From contig JADLAY010000005.1 of the NCBI GenBank assembly GCA_020849765.1, forward strand, positions 1 through 64,000: a stretch of DNA of 64,000 bases, in the 5' to 3' direction. The DNA comes from Anaerolineae bacterium (lineage in GTDB: Bacteria; Chloroflexota; Anaerolineae; Aggregatilineales; Phototrophicaceae). The translations under genes and the position numbers were made by a program. Of the stretch, positions 1 to 8,464 are shown one piece after another; within the stretch, counting starts at the first letter, position 1; the number at the start of each line of letters is the position of its first letter. Under the pieces are notes generated by a model. That model was not told the origin of the DNA and ran no database searches. It saw only the letters and a program-made list of their open reading frames with translations.

Positions 1-2650
1 CCGGCTTGGCGGAGGCGGCAGTGCCCTCCGGGCGCGGCTGCATGACGCGCGGCGCGAATGGGCTTTCCGGCGTGTTCGCGGGCGTGTTGGTGACACCCTT
101 CGGCTGAGCGGGCGGCAGTTTGGACCACTCATCCTCTTCCGAGGCGGGTTTCGTTTCCTGCGCGGCCGGTGTGATTGGCCTTGGCAATGGCGTCGTGGGT
201 GGTGTCGTCGTCGGTGTCGTCGGCGTGACCGACTGCGGCCGCAGTGGCGATGCTGGTGCAGACGTGGCTGCTGACTCCGGGCGCGCCGGTCGTGCGCTGT
301 CCGATGCTGGCCGCGTGCCCGCACCCTGCTGGCGGATGACGTCGCCAAAGCGCGGCGGACGCTCACCCGACTCGGGGGACGCCGGAGCCGTCGACGCGCT
401 CGTGGGCGCGCCTAACGACGCGGCGGGCTGCTGAACCGGTGGCTTCACATTGGCCGCCGCTACGGGTGATGTCGCTGCTGGACGGGCTGGCGCGGCAGCA
501 TCGGCGGGCTTGTCCGTCTTGACTGCCGGTTTCTCGGGCGCGTCGCCATTGTCGCTGCCGTTCTTCCTGCCGCCAAAGGGCAGCAGTGAACCCAGGCCGC
601 GTTTTGTGTTCTCCGGCTTATCCTGCTCTTTCGCCGCGCTGGCGGCGCTCTCCTCTGTGGGAGTCAGCGCGCGCACAGCAGCCGCAGCGCCGATCGCCAG
701 GCCGCCGGGAACCAGCCGACCGAGGCCAAGGCCGCTTCTGCCGCTGGATTTCTCCGCCGTTTGCGCTGCGGATGCGGCTGGCTGTGTCGTCGTCGTCTGG
801 CCCTGTCGCGCGGCTGGCACCAGCGGCTCGTCCTCGTCCAGATCGTCAGGGTTGAACGACGTATTGATCGTGCGCCCGCCCTGCGTGATCGAAATGCTGC
901 GCTGTTCGCCCAATGGCAGTGGCATCGGCACGGGCGACTCCGCCGGGCTGGGCAGTGCCGCCGGGGTTCGACCGGGCAGCGCCTGCGTCTCCGGCTTCGC
1001 CACGCCAATCTGCGACTGCGCCGTCAGGGCGCGCTGCTGTTCCTCTCGTTGGGCGCGTTCCGCCGACACGCGGATCGAACGCTGCTGCGCCCGGTCACGC
1101 ATGTTGCGCACGTTGCTGACGACGATCATCGCCAGTTCCGCCGCGCTGATGCTCAAGCTCAGCATGATGCCGACGATCAAGGGGATGAAGAGCAGGGCAA
1201 AACCGCCCCACTCGGTGAAATTGCTCAACAGGAAGTAGTAGATCTCGCCGCCGACCAGGCCGCCGCCGCGCCCTTGCTCGTAAGTCCACGGCAGATAGAC
1301 CTCGCGCAGCGCCGTCAGATAGTTCGGGTCCTGAATGTTGTACGACCACGACTCGAAAAACTGCATCAGCGTGAGGATGCTCATGAAGAGCACGGCGAGA
1401 CCGATAATGCGCTGCAACTGGAGCGTCGGCGCATCATCGCCGAAGTGGCGAATCAGCAGCCAGATACCCGCGGCCAGCATGATGATCGGCACAGCGACCG
1501 CGCCCCAACCGAAGGTGTAGGACAACAGATCGTTGACCTGGCCGGTGATCGCGCCCTGATTCGGCGACAAGCTCGCCAGCAGCAGCGCCAGCGAGACGAC
1601 CACCAGGGCGACACCCAGGATGTCCAGCTTGGTATCGAGCGATAACCCACCCTGATCGACTTTCGGCGCGCGGCTGGCACGCTGCTTGGCCGCTTTCGGC
1701 TCTTTCTTGCCACCGAACAGTTTGCCCAGGCCGAACGGCGCTTCAAAGCGGCGCTGTCCCGTCGTGGCTGACCGCGCGCTTGTGGATTTCGCCGCTGAGC
1801 CGCCGAATGCATCACTTGAGCCGCCAAAGGTTGAACGGCTGCCGCCCAACGGGCTGGATGTCGAGGATGGCGAGCCACCGCCAAAGGTGCTGGCGGGTCT
1901 GGCGTCGGACTTGGGCGCGTCGTTGCGCCCGCCGCCAAACGGCATACGTGCGCCAAGGCCACCGGGTTTGGAATCGCGTTTTGGTTCAGCTGGTTTGTTG
2001 CCACCAAACGGCAGCTTGGAGGCGAACCCACCGAGCGGGTTGCCGCGCTCGCCCTTGTTCGCTTTCGGTGCAGCGGGCTTGTCACTCTTGTTGCCGCCGC
2101 CAAACGGCAGCCGCGACCCAAGACCACTCAACCCTTTGTTGGCACCGCTGCCGGGCTTGGCCGCATCGTTCTTGTTACCGCCGAGGCCGCCCAACAGGCC
2201 GCCGCTGCGAGGTTCATTCTTAGGTGGCTGCGAAGGGGGTCTGCTGCCGATCGTGCTCGGCGGGCTGCCTGGCAGATTTGGACGGCTGCTGCTGCTCCCA
2301 TACGTGCTCGAGCTGGATGGGCTGCCCGGCAAGTTGGGGCGATTGCCGCCCAGAGTGCTCGGCGGGCTGCCAGGCAAATTCGGACGACTGCTGCCATATG
2401 TGCTCGGCGGGCTGCCGGGTAGATTCGGGCGCGAACCGCCCGTGCTACCAGATGCGCCTGGACCGCCTGTGACCAAGCCGGATGGACGCGGCCCTAACCC
2501 GCTGGTGCCAGGAGGCGCCGTGCGCGGTTTGCCGCTGCCGAATGGATTGGCGCCCGATCTTGGGCTGCCCAAATCCTCGGCATCATCGTCAAATTCTTCC
2601 GGCTCATCGTCCAGTTCGTCATCCTGGTAATCGTCGTCGTATCTACCCAT
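1..2650 (-). CDS. ftsK: DNA translocase FtsK/SpoIIIE, amino-terminal part (runs off left edge)
   Basis: The ATG at 2650 opens a frame that stays open for about 883 codons to the window edge; the motor domain would lie beyond it. Residues 1-30 are very acidic. Residues about 30-335 are Pro/Gly/Ser-rich, with four copies of a RPNLPGSP-type repeat (about 2230-2431) and several PFGG-K motifs. About residues 335-510 form a hydrophobic block with the GWGA...GIWLL pattern and GG-loop of the FtsK four-helix membrane domain. A Pro/Thr/Ala-rich linker of more than 350 residues follows. FtsK proteins anchor at the septum and pump chromosome DNA during division. The assignment rests on the membrane domain and layout; without the ATPase another four-helix protein with long disordered tails is possible. 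The plus-strand frames over this region are its shadows. Confidence 0.78.
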   Translation of the reverse strand, partial: MGRYDDDYQDDELDDEPEEFDDDAEDLGSPRSGANPFGSGKPRTAPPGTSGLGPRPSGLVTGGPGASGSTGGSRPNLPGSPPSTYGSSRPNLPGSPPSTLGGNRPNLPGSPSSSSTYGSSSSRPNLPGSPPSTIGSRPPSQPPKNEPRSGGLLGGLGGNKNDAAKPGSGANKGLSGLGSRLPFGGGNKSDKPAAPKANKGERGNPLGGFASKLPFGGNKPAEPKRDSKPGGLGARMPFGGGRNDAPKSDARPASTFGGGSPSSTSSPLGGSRSTFGGSSDAFGGSAAKSTSARSATTGQRRFEAPFGLGKLFGGKKEPKAAKQRASRAPKVDQGGLSLDTKLDILGVALVVVSLALLLASLSPNQGAITGQVNDLLSYTFGWGAVAVPIIMLAAGIWLLIRHFGDDAPTLQLQRIIGLAVLFMSILTLMQFFESWSYNIQDPNYLTALREVYLPWTYEQGRGGGLVGGEIYYFLLSNFTEWGGFALLFIPLIVGIMLSLSISAAELAMIVVSNVRNMRDRAQQRSIRVSAERAQREEQQRALTAQSQIGVAKPETQALPGRTPAALPSPAESPVPMPLPLGEQRSISITQGGRTINTSFNPDDLDEDEPLVPAARQGQTTTTQPAASAAQTAEKSSGRSGLGLGRLVPGGLAIGAAAAVRALTPTEESAASAAKEQDKPENTKRGLGSLLPFGGRKNGSDNGDAPEKPAVKTDKPADAAAPARPAATSPVAAANVKPPVQQPAASLGAPTSASTAPASPESGERPPRFGDVIRQQGAGTRPASDSARPARPESAATSAPASPLRPQSVTPTTPTTTPPTTPLPRPITPAAQETKPASEEDEWSKLPPAQPKGVTNTPANTPESPFAPRVMQPRPEGTAASAKP
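2235..2431 (-). repeat. Four tandem RPNLPGSP-type coding repeats in the FtsK amino-terminal tail
   Basis: Four imperfect copies of a 13-18 residue unit with core RPNLPGSPPST lie back to back in the disordered tail (residues about 74-140). The DNA is visibly repetitive. The units differ mainly in the residue after Thr (Tyr, Leu or Ile) and one has extra serines, which suggests expansion by slippage or unequal crossing over. Confidence 0.8.
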
Positions 2651-2765
2651 GACGTTACCCCGCTAAAACTTCACGTGGACTTAGCATATCACAGATTTGT
2701 GGGATTAGCGATAGAAAATTAGCACAGAGGTTCTATGAAATTGTGGGCAACGGGCACACGTAGTC

Positions 2766-2794
2766 TTGTGCCCCGTAAACGCGCCCATTACACT
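2766..2794 (+). promoter_or_regulatory. Candidate promoter for the FKBP gene
   Basis: TTGTGC (2766-2771) and TACACT (2789-2794) are separated by 17 bases and end 38 bases before the FKBP start codon. Both hexamers match the sigma-70 consensus only in part. Confidence 0.4.
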
Positions 2795-2832
2795 TTGCGA
2801 GCACTCTCAAGAATAGGAAAGGTGAGGTCTCT

Positions 2833-3324
2833 ATGGGCCAGACGCAAGCCGCGCGCGATCCGCGAAATATTGTCATCGTGATCGCTGTGATCGCCGCAAT
2901 CATCATGATCGGCGCGGTCTTCCTGAACGCGCAAAACAACCAGAATGCGACCGCCAGCGGCAATTGCACCGAATACGATCCCGAGACGGCAGAAGTGATG
3001 ACCACGGCCAGCGGGTTGCAATATCAAGTGCTGCGCGAATGCGAAGGCGCGCACCCGTCCGCCACCGATACTGTGACCGTGCATTATCGCGGCACGCTGA
3101 CCGACGGCACGGAGTTCGATAGCTCGTATGCGCGCAACAGCCCGGCGACCTTCCCGCTCAACGGTGTGATCGCGGGCTGGACGGAAGGTTTGCAGCTGAT
3201 GCCGGTCGGCTCGATGTACCGCTTCACCATCCCACCGGAACTGGGCTATGGCGCGCGCGGCAACGGGCCGGTGCCGCCGAACGCGACACTAATCTTCGAC
3301 GTGGAACTGCTGTCGATCAACTAG
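2833..3324 (+). CDS. Membrane-anchored FKBP-type peptidyl-prolyl cis-trans isomerase
   Basis: 163 residues. A single hydrophobic segment at 12-31 would anchor the protein with the rest outside the cell. Residues about 58-162 are a complete FKBP domain with the usual pocket residues: Tyr85 in VHYRG, Phe95-Asp96, Val112-Ile113, Trp116, Tyr139 and a carboxy-terminal FDVELL strand. FKBPs speed cis/trans isomerisation of proline peptide bonds, here probably in exported proteins. Cys45 and Cys70 flank the domain start and could pair. A ribosome-binding site (GAAAGGTGAGG) precedes the ATG. The gene stands alone and ends in a hairpin terminator shared with the convergent dehydrogenase genes. Confidence 0.92.
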   Translation: MGQTQAARDPRNIVIVIAVIAAIIMIGAVFLNAQNNQNATASGNCTEYDPETAEVMTTASGLQYQVLRECEGAHPSATDTVTVHYRGTLTDGTEFDSSYARNSPATFPLNGVIAGWTEGLQLMPVGSMYRFTIPPELGYGARGNGPVPPNATLIFDVELLSIN

Positions 3325-3343
3325 CCCGTCGCCAGAAATTGAG

Positions 3344-3375
3344 CAGGAGCGCCTTCTAGAGACGCTCCTGTTTTG
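3344..3375 (+). terminator. Rho-independent terminator, probably bidirectional
   Basis: A perfect 8-bp stem, CAGGAGCG (3344-3351) with CGCTCCTG (3363-3370), has an 11-base loop and is followed by TTTT. It lies between the FKBP stop and the convergent E1-beta stop, so it can serve both. Confidence 0.85.
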
Positions 3376-3386
3376 TGTGTATGCGT

Positions 3387-4403
3387 TTAGTACTGGCCGT
3401 TGACCAGCTTGCGCGCCTCGTCGACGATACTCTGCACCTGCGGCACCGTATTTACCTCGAGCGTCCGGTTGTACGGAATCGGGATGTCCAGCCCGGCCAG
3501 ACGCCGCACCGGCGCCTCCAGGTAACCGAAGGCCTCGCTTTCGACGATGCGCGAGACGATCTCACCGCCGTAGCCGCCCGTCTTGACGGCTTCGTGCACG
3601 ACCATCGCTTTGCCGGTCTTCTTGACCGACTCGATGATCGGCTTCTCGTCCAGCGGCATCAGCGTGCGCGGGTCGATGATCTCGATCTCGATCCCTTCCT
3701 GCGCCAGGATGTCCGCCGCTTCCAACGCCCGGCGCACCATGATCGACGTGGCGACGACGGTCAGATGCTCGCCCTTGCGCACGACGTTCGCCTGGCTCAG
3801 CGGGATGGTGTACATCTCCTCAGGCACATTCCCCTTGGTGCGGTAGAGCAATTTGTGTTCGACAAAAATAACCGGGTTGTCGTCCTGGATCGCGCTCAGC
3901 AGCAGTCCCTTGGCATCGTACGGGCTGCTCGGCATGACGACCTTGAGGCCCGGCACGTGGACGAACCAGTTTTCCAAACTTTCCGAATGCTGAGCCGCCG
4001 CGCCCGTGCCGCTCCCGGCGGGCGTGCGCAGCACCATCGGCACGGTCGCCTTGCCGCCGAACATGAAGCGGATCTTGGCCGCCTGCAGCACCAGTTGTTC
4101 CATGCTGATGGTGATGAAGTCCATGAACTGGATCTCACCGACAGGCCGCATCCCCGTCAGCGCCGAGCCGATGCACGCACCGGCAATGCCCGCCTCGGAG
4201 ATCGGCGTGTCAATCACGCGTTCACCGCCAAACTCATCGCGCAGACCGGCGGAGACGCCGAACGCCCCGCCGTAAACGCCGACATCCTCGCCGATGAGGA
4301 AGACGCGTTCATCCTGCGCCATGATCTGGCGCAAGCCTTCGCGCAGGGCCTCGGCATACGTGAGTTCACGTGCGCCGTTTGAAGCACCGTTTTGATCAGG
4401 CAT
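3387..4403 (-). CDS. pdhB: TPP-dependent 2-oxoacid dehydrogenase E1 component, beta subunit
   Basis: 338 residues. It is the beta half of a heterotetrameric E1 that decarboxylates a 2-oxoacid, probably pyruvate, on thiamine diphosphate. The GEDVGVYGG motif (38-46) and [11 protein letters not shown] (65-75, with the Glu that activates the TPP ring) are typical, and the carboxy-terminal transketolase domain is complete. The start at 4403 is chosen because it has a GGAGGG site and begins where the family homology begins; a longer frame to 4514 would lie inside the alpha gene. It overlaps the alpha stop by 8 bases, so the two are translationally coupled. No E2 or E3 gene is nearby, so acetoin dehydrogenase or another 2-oxoacid enzyme cannot be excluded. 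Confidence 0.9.
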   Translation of the reverse strand: MPDQNGASNGARELTYAEALREGLRQIMAQDERVFLIGEDVGVYGGAFGVSAGLRDEFGGERVIDTPISEAGIAGACIGSALTGMRPVGEIQFMDFITISMEQLVLQAAKIRFMFGGKATVPMVLRTPAGSGTGAAAQHSESLENWFVHVPGLKVVMPSSPYDAKGLLLSAIQDDNPVIFVEHKLLYRTKGNVPEEMYTIPLSQANVVRKGEHLTVVATSIMVRRALEAADILAQEGIEIEIIDPRTLMPLDEKPIIESVKKTGKAMVVHEAVKTGGYGGEIVSRIVESEAFGYLEAPVRRLAGLDIPIPYNRTLEVNTVPQVQSIVDEARKLVNGQY

Positions 4404-5379
4404 AGACGCCCTCCATGATGTGTGCGACGTCCGGTTCAGGGCTGTTCTCGGAGAAAGTGACGGCTTCTTCAATGCGCTGGCGCGCCTTGGCCTGCATGTC
4501 ATCCCGCTCGGCATCGCTCATGCCCAGGAAGGCGGAGAAGCGCCGGATCGGGTCTTTTTCCTGCCACTCTTTGACCTCATCGCGCGTGCGATAGGCTTGC
4601 TTGTCGCTCTTGCTGTGGCCCTTCCAGCGGTAGGTGACCGACTCGATCAGCGTCGGGCCTTCGCCTGCGCGGGCGCGCGCCACCGCTTCGACGGCGGCAT
4701 CGTGCACCTGCAGCAGATCATTACCGTCGACGGTAATGCCCTTGATGCCGTAGCCGACCGCGCGATCGCTGATGTGCTCGATGTTGAAGGCGCGCTGGAA
4801 CGCCATCGACATGGCGTACTGGTTGTTCTCGCAGAAGTAGATGACCGGCAGCTTCCAGATGCTCGCCATATTGACGGACTCGTGGAAAGCGCCGGTGTTC
4901 GCGCCGCCATCGCCAAAGACTGCGACTGCTACCTGGTCGGTCTTGCGCAGCTTGATAGTCAGGCCGACGCCGACCGAGATCGGCAGGCCGCCGCCGACGA
5001 TGCCGTTGGCGCCCAGGTTGTTCGTATCGACGTTGGCGATGTGCATGGAACCGCCACGGCCACGGCAGTAACCCGCTTCTTTGCCCATGAACTCCGCCAT
5101 CATCAAGTCCGGGCTGCTGCCATACCAGGCGAGGCAGTGTCCGTGACCGCGATGGGTGTTGAGCAAATAGTCGCGCGAGTCGAGCGCGCTCGACAACCCG
5201 ACTGCGGAGGCTTCCTGCCCGATGCTCAAATGCATCGTGCCATGGACGCGGCCCAGCGCGAACAATTCTTCCGCCTTTTCTTCAAAAGCGCGGATCTGCA
5301 TCATCTTCGTCAATAACTCGAGTGCATACTCCGTGCTGATGCCGCGTTTCTGTAATTCATCGACCGCGACTGGCTGCAT
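4396..5379 (-). CDS. pdhA: TPP-dependent 2-oxoacid dehydrogenase E1 component, alpha subunit
   Basis: 327 residues, the normal length for PdhA/AcoA-type alpha chains. The TPP-binding motif runs from GDG (156-158) to ENN (184-186), and the THRGHGH active-site loop is at 75-81. With the beta chain it would form the E1 that feeds acetyl groups to a lipoyl E2. A strong AAGGAGGACG site stands before the ATG, and a promoter-like pair lies at 5428-5456. Sequence alone does not separate pyruvate from acetoin or branched-chain substrates. Confidence 0.9.
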   Translation of the reverse strand: MQPVAVDELQKRGISTEYALELLTKMMQIRAFEEKAEELFALGRVHGTMHLSIGQEASAVGLSSALDSRDYLLNTHRGHGHCLAWYGSSPDLMMAEFMGKEAGYCRGRGGSMHIANVDTNNLGANGIVGGGLPISVGVGLTIKLRKTDQVAVAVFGDGGANTGAFHESVNMASIWKLPVIYFCENNQYAMSMAFQRAFNIEHISDRAVGYGIKGITVDGNDLLQVHDAAVEAVARARAGEGPTLIESVTYRWKGHSKSDKQAYRTRDEVKEWQEKDPIRRFSAFLGMSDAERDDMQAKARQRIEEAVTFSENSPEPDVAHIMEGVYA

Positions 5380-5427
5380 AGACGTCCTCCTTAAATCGTT
5401 ATATTCAATTGTCGGTAGTTACCTGTA

Positions 5428-5456
5428 ATGATACCGTAGAGACTCCGGCCTGTCAT
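5428..5456 (-). promoter_or_regulatory. Candidate promoter for the E1 alpha/beta operon
   Basis: On the minus strand ATGACA (5456-5451) is followed after 17 bases by TATCAT (5433-5428), about 50 bases upstream of the alpha start codon. The -10 matches well and the -35 differs at its first base. Confidence 0.45.
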
Positions 5457-5553
5457 TAGCACTTGTTCAGCAAATGCACAAATGTGAGTAAGATCATGGC
5501 TCACGAGGTACAAATGATGACCGCTGTGACCGCCCATGTGATGACTTGTGCGC

Positions 5554-6576
5554 TTATGCGAGGCGATACAGCAGCGGCTGGCCGTTGCGATGGCGCACGA
5601 TGTTGGTGTAGACCGCGCGCCGCTCTTCCGCAGCCGCCTGCGGCGTGAGCGTACCGGCGGCGACGTGCGGCGTGAGGATGACATTGGCATGGGCTTGCGC
5701 CAGCACGATCAACGGGTTGTCCGGGTGCGGCGGCTCCCAGTCATAGGTGTCGAGCGCCGCCCCTGCCAGCTGCCCTGCCCGCAGCGCATCCGCCAGTGCT
5801 GCCTCGTCGATGACACCGCCGCTGCCGCAGCTCACAATCGCCGCGCCCGGCTTCAGGCGCGCGAACGTTTGCGCATTCAAGCTCAACTTCGTTTCAGGTG
5901 CATACGGCAGCAGATTTACCAGGTAGTCGGATTGTGCGAGCAGCGCATCTTGCTCGCTGTAGTTCAACCCTAACTCGGCCTCGACCGCGAGGGGTAACCG
6001 CCGCCGCTTGTGATAGAGGATGGTGACGCCCCACCCGCTCAGCCGCCGGGCCAGCTCCGCGCCGATCTCGCCGAAGCCGAGGATGCTGACCGTACGCCCA
6101 TAAAGCTGCCCGATGCTCTGCCTGCCCGACCAGTTGTAAGCGAACGTGTTCTCATCGGTGCGCCGGGACTCGCGCCAGGTTGGATCGGCGGCCAGGGTCG
6201 CCGCCTGAGCATCGTTCAGGCGCCTGGCGAGCGCCAGCATCAGCATGACGACGTGCTCGGCGACGCGAATGACGCCGACGTCCGGCCAGCGGCAGACGAT
6301 CACCCCAGCAGCGCGTGCCGCCTCCAGGTCGATATCATACTCCAGCGAACCGAGGCGCAGGATCAGCTTGAGTCTGGGCGCGGCGGCGAGCAGATTGGCA
6401 TCGATGACGCCGACGCGCTCGGAGATCAGATATTCGGCATCCACCAGTGCCGCGCGCAGAGTGTCCGCATCGGGCTGGCGCAGCATCGTGATGTCGAGAT
6501 CCGGCGGTGCAGCGGCCAGTGCGCGTTCCTGATGGACGGCGGCTCGCTCGGTCGTGTAGATGGTCTTGTGCGGCAT
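5554..6576 (-). CDS. D-isomer-specific 2-hydroxyacid dehydrogenase family protein, catalytic Arg replaced
   Basis: 340 residues from the ATG at 6576, where homology to the family starts. The NAD-binding Rossmann motif GFGEIG is at 167-172. Members reduce 2-oxoacids to D-2-hydroxyacids or act on phosphoglycerate, using Arg, Glu and His. Here Glu281 and His304 are present, but the position that should be the catalytic Arg (normally in a SRG-x-VD motif) is Ser252 in CGSGGVID. The protein may therefore be inactive, or act on another substrate. It is the last gene of the GH31-GH20-acylphosphatase operon, 19 bases after acyP. The substrate is unknown. Confidence 0.82.
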   Translation of the reverse strand: MPHKTIYTTERAAVHQERALAAAPPDLDITMLRQPDADTLRAALVDAEYLISERVGVIDANLLAAAPRLKLILRLGSLEYDIDLEAARAAGVIVCRWPDVGVIRVAEHVVMLMLALARRLNDAQAATLAADPTWRESRRTDENTFAYNWSGRQSIGQLYGRTVSILGFGEIGAELARRLSGWGVTILYHKRRRLPLAVEAELGLNYSEQDALLAQSDYLVNLLPYAPETKLSLNAQTFARLKPGAAIVSCGSGGVIDEAALADALRAGQLAGAALDTYDWEPPHPDNPLIVLAQAHANVILTPHVAAGTLTPQAAAEERRAVYTNIVRHRNGQPLLYRLA

Positions 6577-6595
6577 GGCTGGCTGGCTGAATCGC

Positions 6596-6874
6596 TCAGC
6601 GAATCTCGAAGTGATCGTAATCGCCGGACGCGCCATACCACTCGAACGTGACCTGCTCGACGCGCGCGGCGGGCGGGCCCAGGCGCAGTGATTCGAGCAG
6701 CAGTTCAAGATCGGTGCGTGGCCCTTCCGCGAGCACGTCGACGCTGCCGTCGATCTTGTTGCGCGCGTAGCCCGTCAATCCCAGGCTGTTCGCGCGCGAC
6801 AGCACAAAGGCGCGGTAGCTGACCCCCTGGACGCGCCCGCGCGCGTTGGCCCGCAATTGTGCTTGATTCGCCAT
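6596..6874 (-). CDS. acyP: Acylphosphatase
   Basis: 92 residues, the standard size. Acylphosphatase hydrolyses carboxyl-phosphate bonds in small acyl phosphates. The catalytic Arg21 in the GRVQGVSYRAF motif and Asn39 in YARNK are both present, so it should be active. The start at 6874 is preceded by GAGGGATGAG, and one base separates it from the GH20 stop. A longer reading frame extends upstream but would run inside GH20. Its place between a hexosaminidase and a dehydrogenase does not reveal a specific job. Confidence 0.93.
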   Translation of the reverse strand: MANQAQLRANARGRVQGVSYRAFVLSRANSLGLTGYARNKIDGSVDVLAEGPRTDLELLLESLRLGPPAARVEQVTFEWYGASGDYDHFEIR

Positions 6875-6875
6875 C

Positions 6876-8453
6876 TCATCCCTCGTCAAGCGCGCGCCGG
6901 CAGTAATGGATGCCGAGGAGATCCAGGCGCTGGGCATGGGGACGCATCCGCTGCAGGAAGTCGGCATAGGTGCCGCGTTCAGAGGGCGACCACAAGACTT
7001 CCGCCAGCGCGCAGAATCGTGGATAGGCCATATATTCGAGCCGCTCCGCCGTCGGCATGTATTCCGTCCACAACTGCCCCTGCGAGCCGAGCACATGCGC
7101 CGCCTGATCGGGCGTCAGCGTCGGCGGCACCGGCTCATAGCTGTAGACGTCTTCCAGCGTTGTAAGCCCGCCGATGGCCAGGCCCTCACTCGCCGGGTCG
7201 AACTGATAGTGATCGAAGTATACGTTCGCTTCCGGAGTCATGATCACGTCGTGTCCCTGCTCGGCGGCGGCGATCCCGCCCTCTTCACCGCGCCATGACA
7301 TGACGATGGCGTTCTCCGCCAGGCCACCTTCGAGGATCTCATCCCAACCAACCAGCACGCGGCCGTGCGCATTCAGGAAATCATCCATGCGGCGGATGAA
7401 TGCGCTTTGCAGCGCGTCGGCGTCGGGCAGGTTGTGCTCGCGCATGTACGCCTGGGCGCGTGGGCTGTCGTTCCACTGCCGCTTGGGCACTTCGTCGCCG
7501 CCGATGTGGATGAAACGGCTCGGAAACAGATCGAGCACTTCCAGCAGCACATTCTCTAGAAATTCGAAGGTCGACTCTTCGACGTTGAAGATGTTCTCGC
7601 TAATGCCCCATTCGCCGCTGACTTCAACCGGCGTATCCAGGTTGCCCAACTCAGGATAGGCGGCGATGGCGGCCTGGGCATGGCCGGGCATTTCGATCTC
7701 CGGCACGACGAGGATGCCTCGCTCGGCGGCATAAGCGACGACGTCGCGGATCTGTTCCTGCGTGTAGAAGCCACCATGCGGTGTATCGTCAAAGTCGTGC
7801 AGCTTATTGTCGCCGTGCCCGATCATCGTGTGCCTGCGCCACGCGCCGATCTCGGTCAGCCGTGGATAGCGCTTGATCTCGATGCGCCAGCCTTGATCTT
7901 CGGTCAGATGCCAGTGGAAGCGGTTGAACTTGTGCAGCGCCAGCAGATCGACAAAACGTTTAACGACCTCGACCGGGAAGAAATGGCGGCCGACGTCCAG
8001 GTGCCCGCCGCGCCAGCCAAAGCGCGGACGATCTTCGATGACGACGCCGGGAACCACCCAGCGGACGCCACTCACCTGTGTCGCGCTGAAGATCTCGACC
8101 GGCAGCAGTTGGCGCAATGTCTGCACGGCATACGCCAGCCCGGCGTAATCGGATGCGCGCAGCGTCACCGACTGCGGCTCGACATCCAGCCGGTAGGCTT
8201 CTTCGCCGTCGATAGCCGCATCGATCAGCAGATGGATGGCAGGCTGCCCCGCTGCGGCCATAGGCACGACGGGCAGCGCGAAGCCGGTCGCCGGTCGCAG
8301 AGAGTGCGCCAGCAGATTGCCCGCCGCGAGCGCCGCATCTGCCGCGACGATCTGGCAATCCGCCGTCAGCTCGAAGGCGCTGCTCGGCTCCGGCTCGGTC
8401 ATGACGACAGGCTTTGGAATGAGTGATAGAGATGGCGTGGACACGAATGTCAT
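6876..8453 (-). CDS. Beta-N-acetylhexosaminidase, glycoside hydrolase family 20
   Basis: 525 residues with no signal peptide, so probably cytoplasmic. An amino-terminal alpha/beta domain (about 1-135) is followed by the GH20 barrel. The catalytic Asp-Glu pair is at 320-321 in HIGGDEV, and HWHLTEDQGWR and the PEIEMPGHA motif are typical. GH20 enzymes remove terminal GlcNAc or GalNAc by substrate-assisted catalysis. The gene follows GH31 by 11 bases and precedes acyP, so the operon probably processes imported amino-sugar oligosaccharides. The ATG at 8453 sits directly against AAGG; the GTG at 8444 has better spacing and is an alternative start. Confidence 0.93.
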   Translation of the reverse strand: MTFVSTPSLSLIPKPVVMTEPEPSSAFELTADCQIVAADAALAAGNLLAHSLRPATGFALPVVPMAAAGQPAIHLLIDAAIDGEEAYRLDVEPQSVTLRASDYAGLAYAVQTLRQLLPVEIFSATQVSGVRWVVPGVVIEDRPRFGWRGGHLDVGRHFFPVEVVKRFVDLLALHKFNRFHWHLTEDQGWRIEIKRYPRLTEIGAWRRHTMIGHGDNKLHDFDDTPHGGFYTQEQIRDVVAYAAERGILVVPEIEMPGHAQAAIAAYPELGNLDTPVEVSGEWGISENIFNVEESTFEFLENVLLEVLDLFPSRFIHIGGDEVPKRQWNDSPRAQAYMREHNLPDADALQSAFIRRMDDFLNAHGRVLVGWDEILEGGLAENAIVMSWRGEEGGIAAAEQGHDVIMTPEANVYFDHYQFDPASEGLAIGGLTTLEDVYSYEPVPPTLTPDQAAHVLGSQGQLWTEYMPTAERLEYMAYPRFCALAEVLWSPSERGTYADFLQRMRPHAQRLDLLGIHYCRRALDEG

Positions 8454-8464
8454 CCTTGGTTGAG

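Noticed and set aside
1686..2630. Long Leu/Pro/Gly-rich plus-strand frame of 314 codons
   Set aside because: It is the antisense shadow of the repeat-rich FtsK tail; the minus frame contains a start, a membrane domain and no stops.
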